A DNA stretch of 21,567 nucleotides from Candidatus Omnitrophota bacterium (GTDB lineage: Bacteria > Omnitrophota > Gorgyraeia > Zapsychrales > Fredricksoniimonadaceae): positions 1 through 21,567 of the forward strand of contig JAGNTT010000018.1 of assembly GCA_017987425.1 (NCBI GenBank), read 5' to 3'. Positions within the stretch are counted from its first letter, which is position 1. Each line of letters begins with the position of its first letter. The position numbers and the translations under genes were made by a program. Of this stretch, positions 14,969 through 21,567 are shown piece by piece. The notes under the pieces are model-generated. The model was not told the origin of the DNA. It was given only the letters and a program-made list of their open reading frames with translations, and searched no databases.

Positions 14969-15841
14969 ATGGGGACCATCGATACAGTGGAACATTTTTC
15001 AAAAGTCGCTAAGGAAGGGTACGTCACGGCAAATAATCGCCGATATCATGAATACCGTTTTAAGGCGTTTAATAATCTTTTGCCATCCCAACCCAAGAGT
15101 CTTAAGATTTTCGATTTCGGCTGCGGTACTGCCGACAATATCATAACGCTTAGCAAAGCCGGGCATACTTTGGCCGGGTGTGATCCGTCCGCTGAAATGA
15201 TCACGGCGGCGGCTTCCAAACTAAAGACCGCCGGGATCGATCCGAAAGTTGTTCATGTGGGGGGAGTGAAAGCCATGGCCGATGAGAAATCGGGCACCTA
15301 TGATGTTGTCATGTCCCAGGACGTTCTGCCTTATATGACCGATGCTGAAGAAGATGATTTTTATAAGCAGGCTCGACGCATCATCAAGGATACCGGGGTT
15401 GTGATCGTCTCTTATGTTAATCCGTGGGTTGATCTGATCACCTTCAATCGTTATACAGTTGAGTTTTGGGCGGAGAATATCCTTCCTTCGGTTACGAAGA
15501 GTGCTCAGGAGAGAGATGAGCTCCTGCAGGTCTTAAAGTCGCACATCACAAATCCCGCGATCCCTGTTAAGGGTAAAGACGTGGTCAGTGAGAAGGACAT
15601 TTTTGGACAGAGCCGTAAAAGGAAAGATCCGATTTCCTGTCAAAGGGACATAGAGAAAAAAGGATTTAAAGTTGATTCCGTCGAATTTACTCACTATTTT
15701 CCAATGCCGCCCCAATACATCGAGAATTCCGAGAAATATTCAAAGTATGTATACGAGTTTGAGGACGCCATCAGGGCACAGGGTAATCCTATTGGTTATG
15801 TGCTGGCCTCTATCTATTATGTCAGAATGAAAAAGGCCTAA
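14969..15841 (+). CDS. Class I SAM-dependent methyltransferase
   Basis: A 290-residue methyltransferase. Motif I is IFDFGCGTADN (47-57), Asp72 in GCDPSAEM would bind the ribose of S-adenosylmethionine, and YDVVMSQDVLPYM is motif IV. A good Shine-Dalgarno (AGGAGAG, 14955-14961) precedes the ATG. There is no signal peptide. In this setting it probably methylates a sugar or caps the glycan; its exact acceptor is not visible. It stands 33 bases after pseA3 and 35 bases before the next gene, slightly looser spacing than elsewhere. Confidence 0.82.
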   Translation: MGTIDTVEHFSKVAKEGYVTANNRRYHEYRFKAFNNLLPSQPKSLKIFDFGCGTADNIITLSKAGHTLAGCDPSAEMITAAASKLKTAGIDPKVVHVGGVKAMADEKSGTYDVVMSQDVLPYMTDAEEDDFYKQARRIIKDTGVVIVSYVNPWVDLITFNRYTVEFWAENILPSVTKSAQERDELLQVLKSHITNPAIPVKGKDVVSEKDIFGQSRKRKDPISCQRDIEKKGFKVDSVEFTHYFPMPPQYIENSEKYSKYVYEFEDAIRAQGNPIGYVLASIYYVRMKKA

Positions 15842-15876
15842 GCATTTCGGGTTTAATGTCCAAGGGGTTTTAAAAA

Positions 15877-17505
15877 ATGAATATTTTGTTGGAATTCTCG
15901 ACACATAATTTTCAGACATACCATAGCGCAGCAAAACGGCTTAAAGAATTATTCCCGCAAGGCCGTTTTGCTGGCTTGGTCGGGATTTCTCCTGGCAGTG
16001 AGAGGGTTTATGAATTTTTAAAGAGTCAGACAGAGATTTCTTATGAGTTTCTGGTTTTGCGTCATGAATTGACTAAACAGGCGATGAAGGATGATATTGA
16101 TCATGAGTTGTTAAGAATGTTTGAGGACAATCTCCCGCATAAAAGTCTATGGCGGCTCGTTTCAGCTGACCGGCAATGGGGGCACGCCTTTGTCCATGGT
16201 GCTTATACAAAAAAAACAAGAATAACGCAGAATGCAACCCGTGAGAATATTCTCAGGACTTTTTGCGGGTCATATAAACGCTTGAGTAAGATCTTTGATG
16301 ATTTCGAGACAGAACTGTTCTTGCCGGCGATGTGTATGGGGTCCATCGATGTTTATATTCTTGAGGAAATTTGTCGTGAACGAGAACTCCCGTATGTTGT
16401 GGCTAACACATGTCGGGTCAAGGATTACTATTCATTCTCCAACGATGTCACATTGATCTTGCCTCAATTAGATAAAACTTATCGGCAAATTCTAGATGGT
16501 GAACGTACGGTCGATCTTGAACCAGCCCAAAAACTGTATGAAGAAATTACAGAAGAAAAAGGCAAGGTCGCTAATTTTGATCAAACGCATTTTACTCATG
16601 CTATGGTGCAAAATGAGACTGTTTCGTTACCGAAGATGTTGAAATTATGCGCTCGTGCTGCCGCTGGCGCTGTGCGGGAGTGGATCCGTATGACGCATTT
16701 AAATTTAAGCGATGATCTGCGCGGGCAACCGTATCGATTTTCTGTTTTTTGGGATAATCTTCGGTTGGCTGTTGGCATGTCGTATCAAAAATTTCTGTTT
16801 ATGCGCCCTGGTGTTGGTGTCCGTCCTGAGCCTGGAGAGAAATATATTTATTATCCGCTCCATGTTAACCCGGAATATTCCACCAATTTCCAGGGAACGT
16901 TGTGGATGAACCAGTTGTATAACATTGAACTTCTCTCCAAAAGTATTCCGCATGACTGGACCGTATGCGTGAAGGAGCATCCGGCCATGTTTATCGCCCG
17001 GGTGAGGCCCAAGGCTTTTTATAACAAGATCAAAGAGTTTCCTAATGTACGCATGGTGCCGGTGAGCATGACCGGGAAAGAGCTCATCCAGGGGGCGCAA
17101 ATGGTGGCGGTAGTCACCGGAACGACGGGTTGGGAGGCGATCCTGCAGGGCAAACCGGTCATGGCATTTGTGGATAATTACTATGATGTGCTTGGGCTGT
17201 CAGCCAAGATATCCAGTATCCGCACATTTTCACTTGAGATCAGAGATGAAATAAAACGAAACGCTTCTATTTCCCCGCAGGAACGTAAGCGTCGGATCGT
17301 TTGTTATCTTGCCGCAGTCATGGAACATGGTTTTACACCATCTTATCCGTTGCCGTTTTGCAATGAACCGGGAACGCCTGAAGAGTATAAGGTGTGCGGT
17401 TTGGAATTGGCTGATGCTCTTATTTCGTATTTGGATCAAATTGGATATCTTGACCGGTTTCGTGATGGTATGACTTTAGAGAATCAGAATTATAATGGAA
17501 AATAA
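15877..17505 (+). CDS. Capsule-synthesis-like protein, putative glycosyltransferase
   Basis: A 542-residue protein. The C-terminal half (from about 320) resembles the capsule polysaccharide synthesis group to which KpsC/KpsS-type Kdo transferases belong: KYIYYPLHVNPEYSTN near 320-335, CVKEHP near 365, VVTGTTGWEAILQGKPVMAF near 412-431. The N-terminal half, beginning MNILLEFSTHNFQTYHSA, is not recognised. No membrane segment is evident, so a cytoplasmic-face role is likely. It overlaps the ABC exporter gene by 11 bases. Since the KpsC/S group handles the nonulosonate Kdo, transfer of a nonulosonic acid is an attractive guess, but the assignment is by motif only. The first half is markedly more AT-rich than the following gene. 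Confidence 0.65.
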   Translation: MNILLEFSTHNFQTYHSAAKRLKELFPQGRFAGLVGISPGSERVYEFLKSQTEISYEFLVLRHELTKQAMKDDIDHELLRMFEDNLPHKSLWRLVSADRQWGHAFVHGAYTKKTRITQNATRENILRTFCGSYKRLSKIFDDFETELFLPAMCMGSIDVYILEEICRERELPYVVANTCRVKDYYSFSNDVTLILPQLDKTYRQILDGERTVDLEPAQKLYEEITEEKGKVANFDQTHFTHAMVQNETVSLPKMLKLCARAAAGAVREWIRMTHLNLSDDLRGQPYRFSVFWDNLRLAVGMSYQKFLFMRPGVGVRPEPGEKYIYYPLHVNPEYSTNFQGTLWMNQLYNIELLSKSIPHDWTVCVKEHPAMFIARVRPKAFYNKIKEFPNVRMVPVSMTGKELIQGAQMVAVVTGTTGWEAILQGKPVMAFVDNYYDVLGLSAKISSIRTFSLEIRDEIKRNASISPQERKRRIVCYLAAVMEHGFTPSYPLPFCNEPGTPEEYKVCGLELADALISYLDQIGYLDRFRDGMTLENQNYNGK

Positions 17506-19228
17506 AACGCGATCATTAGAGAAATTAATGGTCATTCCCAGACTTGTGGCGCAAGCACCATATAGTCTTCCCATCGTGTTTTTGCAGTGCGCCAGCGGAT
17601 TTTTCAGCGTCGTGGGCATCCCGCTTCTGATCCCGGTCTTGGATTATCTGAAGGACGGCGCGGCTTTGGGGCAGAGCAGGATCTTAAGTGCCATGGGTGA
17701 GGTCTTATCATCCGTTGGTATACCGGTCACCTTCGGGAGTATCCTCATCGTTTCAGGACTGTTGTTCCTTCTGGGACAAGTGCTTTCCACGGCCTCGGCG
17801 CTCATTGCGGTCTATGCCCAGGCCGAGTTGGCGCGCAATTACCGCATGGCATTAATGAAGGCTTACGGTCATGTCGATTGGTTATGGCTTTTAGAGACAC
17901 GTACGGGAGAGGTGAATTATTTTGCCTTGCGTGAATCCGATATGGCCAGCGTCGCTCACCTGAATGCCCAGCGGGTGATTATTTATCTGGTGCAGGTTCT
18001 CGTGCTTTTAGGCATCGCGGTAAAGCTTTCCATCGAAGTGTCGCTGTTGGCTGTTGGTGTTTACTGCGTTATTGCCATCGGCAATTTTTTTATCTCCAAA
18101 CGCATTGTCAAGCTCGCCACTGAATATCACCGCACATTCGGCAAGTTTTCCACCGATCTTGTTGTGCTGCAGCAGAACAAGAAGTTTTTCAAGACATCGT
18201 TATTGAATGAAAAGATGACTGGAGCGATCGATGTGATTATCAGCCGCATAGCACAATTGACCAAGGAAGAGACGTTTTTGATGGAATTGCAGCGCGTTTT
18301 CGGGATGACGGTCACCTTCACGTTTTTGCTGGTCGTCATGTTCCTTCATCAGCCCTTGGGGCTTGGATATTCTCAGCTTCTGGTCATCCTTTTTGTGTTC
18401 TCGCGCATCGCTCCCAATTTCTCGCAGTTGTCGACAGCGTTTGCGACCTTGGACAGCAATATCCCAGCTTATGAAGCGGTCCAGCGCCGGTTGCAGCAAC
18501 TCAAAGACCACCGGGAGCCCAATGGAAAGAACGGATTTGAGCCGCACCAGCCGGTTCGGTTCGATCAGGTGTCTTTTGTCTATCCCAACGGCAAAACGAT
18601 CTTTGAGGACGCCGGATTCGAGATCGTCCCTAAACAGACGACTGTCTTTGTCGGTTCATCCGGTTCCGGAAAATCAACGCTGCTGGATCTGCTGCTGGGG
18701 CTTTTAAAGCCGACGTCCGGAAAGATCCACTACGGGAATATTAGCCATGAAGATCTGGATAAAGACACCTTCCGCAAGAAGGTCGCCTACGTGAGTCAGG
18801 AAACGACGCTTGTTGACGGCACGATCGAAGAGAATCTGTCGATCCGCGTAGAAGGCTACCGGCCGCAGGAACTTGAGGCGGTGTTAAAAAAGGTCGGGCT
18901 CGACAATGTGATCGCCGGGCTGCCGCAGGGACTCAAGGCGCAGATCGGCGAGAACGGTGTCAAACTTTCCGGAGGCCAGCGCCAGCGTGTGGCTTTGGCG
19001 CGCGCGCTTTTGATGGAGCCCGAAATACTCATCCTGGATGAGGCCACCAGCAATCTGGATGCTGATTCTGAAAAGGCCATCATGGAAACGATCAAAGGAT
19101 TGAAGAACGATTTTACGATCATCATCGTCACGCACCGTATGGCGTCAGTCAATTTTGCCGATAAGATATACGCGCTCGATAATATGAAGACCATCCTCAC
19201 CCCCGGGGTGAGGGAGGTGGTTCGATGA
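17495..19228 (+). CDS. ABC exporter/flippase, fused membrane and ATPase domains (MsbA/PglK-like)
   Basis: A 577-residue half-transporter. Hydrophobic segments at about 25-50, 80-108, 160-200 and 268-305 form the membrane domain. The ATPase domain starts near 353: Walker A GSSGSGKST (387-395), Q-loop Gln435, signature LSGGQ (491-495), Walker B ending in Asp515-Glu516 (ILILDEATS) and switch His547. All are intact. Such proteins flip lipid-linked sugars across the inner membrane, as PglK and MsbA do; a glycan-linked substrate is inferred from the neighbours. It overlaps the preceding gene by 11 bases and the next by 4. Its last codons include a GC-rich palindrome (see 19195-19213). Confidence 0.9.
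   Translation: MENKTRSLEKLMVIPRLVAQAPYSLPIVFLQCASGFFSVVGIPLLIPVLDYLKDGAALGQSRILSAMGEVLSSVGIPVTFGSILIVSGLLFLLGQVLSTASALIAVYAQAELARNYRMALMKAYGHVDWLWLLETRTGEVNYFALRESDMASVAHLNAQRVIIYLVQVLVLLGIAVKLSIEVSLLAVGVYCVIAIGNFFISKRIVKLATEYHRTFGKFSTDLVVLQQNKKFFKTSLLNEKMTGAIDVIISRIAQLTKEETFLMELQRVFGMTVTFTFLLVVMFLHQPLGLGYSQLLVILFVFSRIAPNFSQLSTAFATLDSNIPAYEAVQRRLQQLKDHREPNGKNGFEPHQPVRFDQVSFVYPNGKTIFEDAGFEIVPKQTTVFVGSSGSGKSTLLDLLLGLLKPTSGKIHYGNISHEDLDKDTFRKKVAYVSQETTLVDGTIEENLSIRVEGYRPQELEAVLKKVGLDNVIAGLPQGLKAQIGENGVKLSGGQRQRVALARALLMEPEILILDEATSNLDADSEKAIMETIKGLKNDFTIIIVTHRMASVNFADKIYALDNMKTILTPGVREVVR
19195..19213 (+). promoter_or_regulatory. GC-rich palindrome just before the second pseG-like gene
   Basis: CCTCACCCC (19195-19203) and GGGGTGAGG (19205-19213) are perfect inverted arms around one base, giving an 8-bp RNA stem with a three-base loop. 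The 3' arm runs into the Shine-Dalgarno GGAGG (19213-19217) of the gene starting at 19225. It lies inside the last codons of the ABC gene. It could slow ribosomes or adjust translational coupling; there is no U-tract, so it is not a terminator. Confidence 0.45.
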
Positions 19229-20268
19229 ATCGTACAAGGTCTGTTTTTATCCGCGCTGATGGAAGTAAAGCGATCGGAATGGGGCATTTGAGCCGGGCCC
19301 ATCTGATCGCGGAAATGTTGCGTTCGCGCTTTGCCACGGACGTGAAGATCATCATGCGCCGCGACCCTTTGGCTGAAATGTTTGCCAGGAAAAAGGGGTT
19401 TGACCTTGTTCTGTTCGATGCTCCATCTGTGAACGATGAAATGGGATTCCTGGAGGCCTTCGCTCAAAAAGAGAAGCCTAGGCTTTTGATCCTGGATGTC
19501 CTCGAAAACGATACGGACCCTTCTTATATGCGCGTGTGCCGTCAGTTTTCGGCGCCAATTGTTGCCGTTACGGATGATAGTTCCCGGCGCACTATCGACG
19601 CGGATATTATTGTGAATGGAAATCCGGCACAGACCGGTTTGAATTATGACGGTCAAAAAGGACGGTACCTGCTTGGTCCAAAGTATTTTTTGATGGATGA
19701 TGCCTACGCGCAGAACAAACGGGAGCTGGCGTATCACAAGGCCGAGAAATTATTGATCTCGCTTGGGGCGAGCGATCACCATGATCTGCTTTTCAAACTG
19801 CTTGGATCAATAAAAGGAATAGAACGGGACATGGCTTTGGTCCTTGTCATCTCAAGCGCGAGCGGATATGTGGAGCGCTTAAAAGACTTTTTGACCGGCT
19901 ATCCTAAAAAATATGACCTATATGTGGATGCGCCGAATCTGGTGCCGTTTTGGGAACAGGTCGACCTGGCCGTTACCGCCGGCGGGAACACCTTGTTCGA
20001 ACGGATCGCCTCCCGCGTGCCCGGGGCTACTTTGTGCCAGTTACAGCGTCAAATGGAAATAGCCGATTCATTCGAGCGGTTAGGATTGAACTATAATCTT
20101 GGATTTGGGCCGGGATTGGGACCGGATATGATTCAGGGCAGATTGGAAAAGTTCCTTGAGGATAAAGTTGGGCATCAGGTCCAATTTGATAAATCACCGC
20201 AATTTGTCGACGGAAAAGGGTTAAGGCGGTTAGCAGATGTGCTGGAACCATTATTAAAGGGAGTATAG
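19225..20268 (+). CDS. Second PseG/SpsG-family UDP-sugar hydrolase-like protein
   Basis: A 347-residue PseG/SpsG-family protein, without the acetyltransferase fusion of the first copy. The GMGHLSR motif places His21 at the expected catalytic position, and TAGGNTLFERIASRVPG near residue 250 is the nucleotide-binding signature. The family cleaves UDP from a UDP-2,4-diamino-trideoxy hexose. It starts on a 4-base overlap with the ABC gene behind a good GGAGG and stops one base before a NeuB/LegI-type synthase, which should use its product. In known legionaminate synthesis that step uses a NeuC-like epimerase/hydrolase, so this pairing is unusual. Its substrate cannot be read from the sequence. 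Confidence 0.85.
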   Translation: MNRTRSVFIRADGSKAIGMGHLSRAHLIAEMLRSRFATDVKIIMRRDPLAEMFARKKGFDLVLFDAPSVNDEMGFLEAFAQKEKPRLLILDVLENDTDPSYMRVCRQFSAPIVAVTDDSSRRTIDADIIVNGNPAQTGLNYDGQKGRYLLGPKYFLMDDAYAQNKRELAYHKAEKLLISLGASDHHDLLFKLLGSIKGIERDMALVLVISSASGYVERLKDFLTGYPKKYDLYVDAPNLVPFWEQVDLAVTAGGNTLFERIASRVPGATLCQLQRQMEIADSFERLGLNYNLGFGPGLGPDMIQGRLEKFLEDKVGHQVQFDKSPQFVDGKGLRRLADVLEPLLKGV

Positions 20269-20269
20269 T

Positions 20270-21325
20270 ATGGATTACGAAGCGCTTAAAGGGCCTGATC
20301 CGCGCGCCATTTTTATTGCGGAAGCCGGCATAAACCATGACGGGAATATTGAGACCGCCAAAAAAATGGTGGACGCGGCCGTTTCTGCCGGTGCCGATTA
20401 TGTGAAATTCCAGTCGTTCAAGGCCGAGAAGCTGGTCACGCCCAACGCGCTGACCAGCACCTACATTGATGCCGGAAGCCATAAGGGCGAATCCTTTCGT
20501 GATCTTCTCAAGCGTTTGGAATTAACCGAAGAAGGTCATCGCATTTTAAAAGCGTACTGTGATAAAAAGAAGATCAAATTCTTGTCGACCGCGTTTGATG
20601 CCCAGTCATTTGATTTTCTCATGCAGTTTAAACCGGATGTCGTCAAGGTCGCTTCAGGCGATCTGACCAACCTTCCGTTCCTGCGTCATCAGGCGGCCTC
20701 CAAACTTCCGATCATCCTGTCGACCGGCATGGCTACATTGGGCGAGATCGAAGAGGCTCTGGACGCGATCACCAAAACGGGGAATACAAAGATCGTGTTG
20801 CTGCACTGTGTGTCGTGGTATCCGGCTGAGATCGAAACAACGCATTTGCGGTATATGGAAACCTTAAAAAAGGCCTTCGGATATCCCGTCGGATATTCCG
20901 ATCATACGCTGGGCATCAATGTGACGATCGCCGCCCGCGCGCTTGGCGCGGTCGTTCTGGAAAAACATTTCACCATGGATTCCAAACAATTCGGCCCGGA
21001 CCATGCCGCCTCCATTGAACCGCAGGAGATGACCGCCATGGTCAAGGGGATACGGGAGATCGAATCAGCCCTGGGTTCTTCCGTGCGCCAATTCGGACCC
21101 AAAGAATTGGGGCAGCGCAAGGTTCATCGCCGCAGCATCATTGTCAGCCGTCCGGTCAAGGCCGGCGAGAAGTTCAGCGAGAAGAATTTGACCATCAAAC
21201 GCCCGGGGATCGGGATCAAGCCCAAATACTGGGATGATATCATCAATACCAAAGCAAGCCGCGCGTTGCAGCCGGAGGAGATCCTTGCTTGGTCGGACAT
21301 TATTCAAGAAGGTAAGAAAAAATGA
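20270..21325 (+). CDS. Nonulosonic acid synthase, NeuB/LegI type
   Basis: A 351-residue synthase condensing a 6-carbon amino sugar with phosphoenolpyruvate. Motifs: IAEAGINHDG (about 16-25), VKFQSFK, VKVASGDLTN, STGMATLGEIEEAL, VGYSDHT, VLEKHFT and GPDHAASIEP, with a C-terminal SAF domain (about 285-345) including KRPGIGIKPKYW. The SGDL and GPDHAAS forms are those of sialate/legionaminate synthases, unlike the PseI-type gene at the start of the window. It is one base behind the PseG-like gene and overlaps the next by 4 bases (ATGA). Legionaminic acid, an isomer, or a sialic acid are all possible products. Confidence 0.9.
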   Translation: MDYEALKGPDPRAIFIAEAGINHDGNIETAKKMVDAAVSAGADYVKFQSFKAEKLVTPNALTSTYIDAGSHKGESFRDLLKRLELTEEGHRILKAYCDKKKIKFLSTAFDAQSFDFLMQFKPDVVKVASGDLTNLPFLRHQAASKLPIILSTGMATLGEIEEALDAITKTGNTKIVLLHCVSWYPAEIETTHLRYMETLKKAFGYPVGYSDHTLGINVTIAARALGAVVLEKHFTMDSKQFGPDHAASIEPQEMTAMVKGIREIESALGSSVRQFGPKELGQRKVHRRSIIVSRPVKAGEKFSEKNLTIKRPGIGIKPKYWDDIINTKASRALQPEEILAWSDIIQEGKKK

Positions 21326-21567
21326 AGAATACAGCCCAAAAGATAAACCATAAAAAAACGATCATTATCATTGGCGCCAGGATGGACGGCCATGCCGGTG
21401 TTGTTGTCGATACATTAAAGGAGATCGGAGGCTATGAGCTAGTCGGGTTCCTGGATAACACGCCATCGCTCCAGAACAAAACGATCTCCGGTGTTCCTGT
21501 GCTGGGTTCTTCGGATGAACTGACGACGATGAAATTCCCTGCGGACTGTGCGCATATCGCCATTGGT
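21322..21567 (+). CDS. NeuD/PglD-type acyltransferase, N-terminal part, cut by window edge
   Basis: The first 82 codons run open to the end of the window. IIIIGARMDGHAGVVVDTL, YELVGFLDN and ISGVPVLGSSDEL are the N-terminal Rossmann-like UDP-sugar domain of the NeuD/PglD group; a left-handed beta-helix acyltransferase domain would be expected beyond the edge. These enzymes acetylate nonulosonic acids or UDP-amino sugars. It overlaps the synthase gene by 4 bases, so it belongs to the same unit. Confidence 0.82.
   Translation, partial: MKNTAQKINHKKTIIIIGARMDGHAGVVVDTLKEIGGYELVGFLDNTPSLQNKTISGVPVLGSSDELTTMKFPADCAHIAIG

Noticed and set aside
18856..19737. Long minus-strand open frame of 293 codons
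   Set aside because: It lies antisense to the well-supported ABC ATPase and PseG-like genes, shows no recognisable motif, and would cross their junction.
1..21567. CRISPR array, tRNA or rRNA genes
   Set aside because: No regularly spaced repeats or tRNA/rRNA-like segments were noticed; almost all of the sequence is coding.

Overview
The window is a dense, entirely plus-strand carbohydrate-biosynthesis island. Most genes overlap or sit within about 35 bases of each other, apart from one insert of about 0.7 kb. It encodes enzymes for nonulosonic (sialic-acid-like) sugars such as pseudaminic and legionaminic acid, the machinery that turns an N-acetyl group into an acetamidino group, and genes for glycan assembly and flipping. 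The standard genetic code is used throughout, with TAA, TAG and TGA all serving as stops. The gene content suggests a Gram-negative or otherwise surface-glycan-rich environmental bacterium. An Omnitrophota-like or deltaproteobacterial-type genome would fit, but the lineage cannot be fixed from this sequence.

Layout. (A) 164-5814, first module: a PseG-PseH-type fusion, a PseI-type pseudaminate synthase, a GNAT acetyltransferase, then a complete HisH-HisF-PseA amidotransferase set. (B) 5811-10315: an SpsF-type nucleotidyltransferase, a Gfo/Idh/MocA dehydrogenase, an unclassified GT-B-like protein, a DegT-type aminotransferase and a second free GNAT. (C) 10302-14935, second amidination module: PseA2, HisH2, an AT-rich insert, HisF2, PseA3. 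(D) 14969-19228: a methyltransferase, a capsule-synthesis-like protein and an ABC exporter/flippase. (E) 19225-21567: a second PseG-like hydrolase, a NeuB/LegI-type synthase and the start of a NeuD/PglD-type acyltransferase cut by the window edge.

How the genes fit together. PseG-type enzymes release 2,4-diamino sugars from UDP, and PseI/NeuB condense them with phosphoenolpyruvate. The Gfo, DegT and GNAT genes look like an oxidise-aminate-acetylate series like WbpB/WbpE/WbpD of Pseudomonas. The HisH glutaminases release ammonia, which the HisF barrels would channel to the PseA/WbpG enzymes. The methyltransferase, capsule-like protein and ABC protein would decorate, assemble and flip the product. 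Both HisF proteins lack the Asp11 needed for histidine synthesis, so this is not a histidine operon.

The most unusual points are three non-identical PseA paralogues beside only two HisH/HisF pairs (one with an altered PP-loop, SGARDS), a PseG-type hydrolase placed directly before a NeuB/LegI-type rather than PseI-type synthase, and an AT-rich insert between hisH2 and hisF2. The insert carries a small exported phage-tail-like gene with its own Shine-Dalgarno and terminator but a TGA codon inside its signal peptide.
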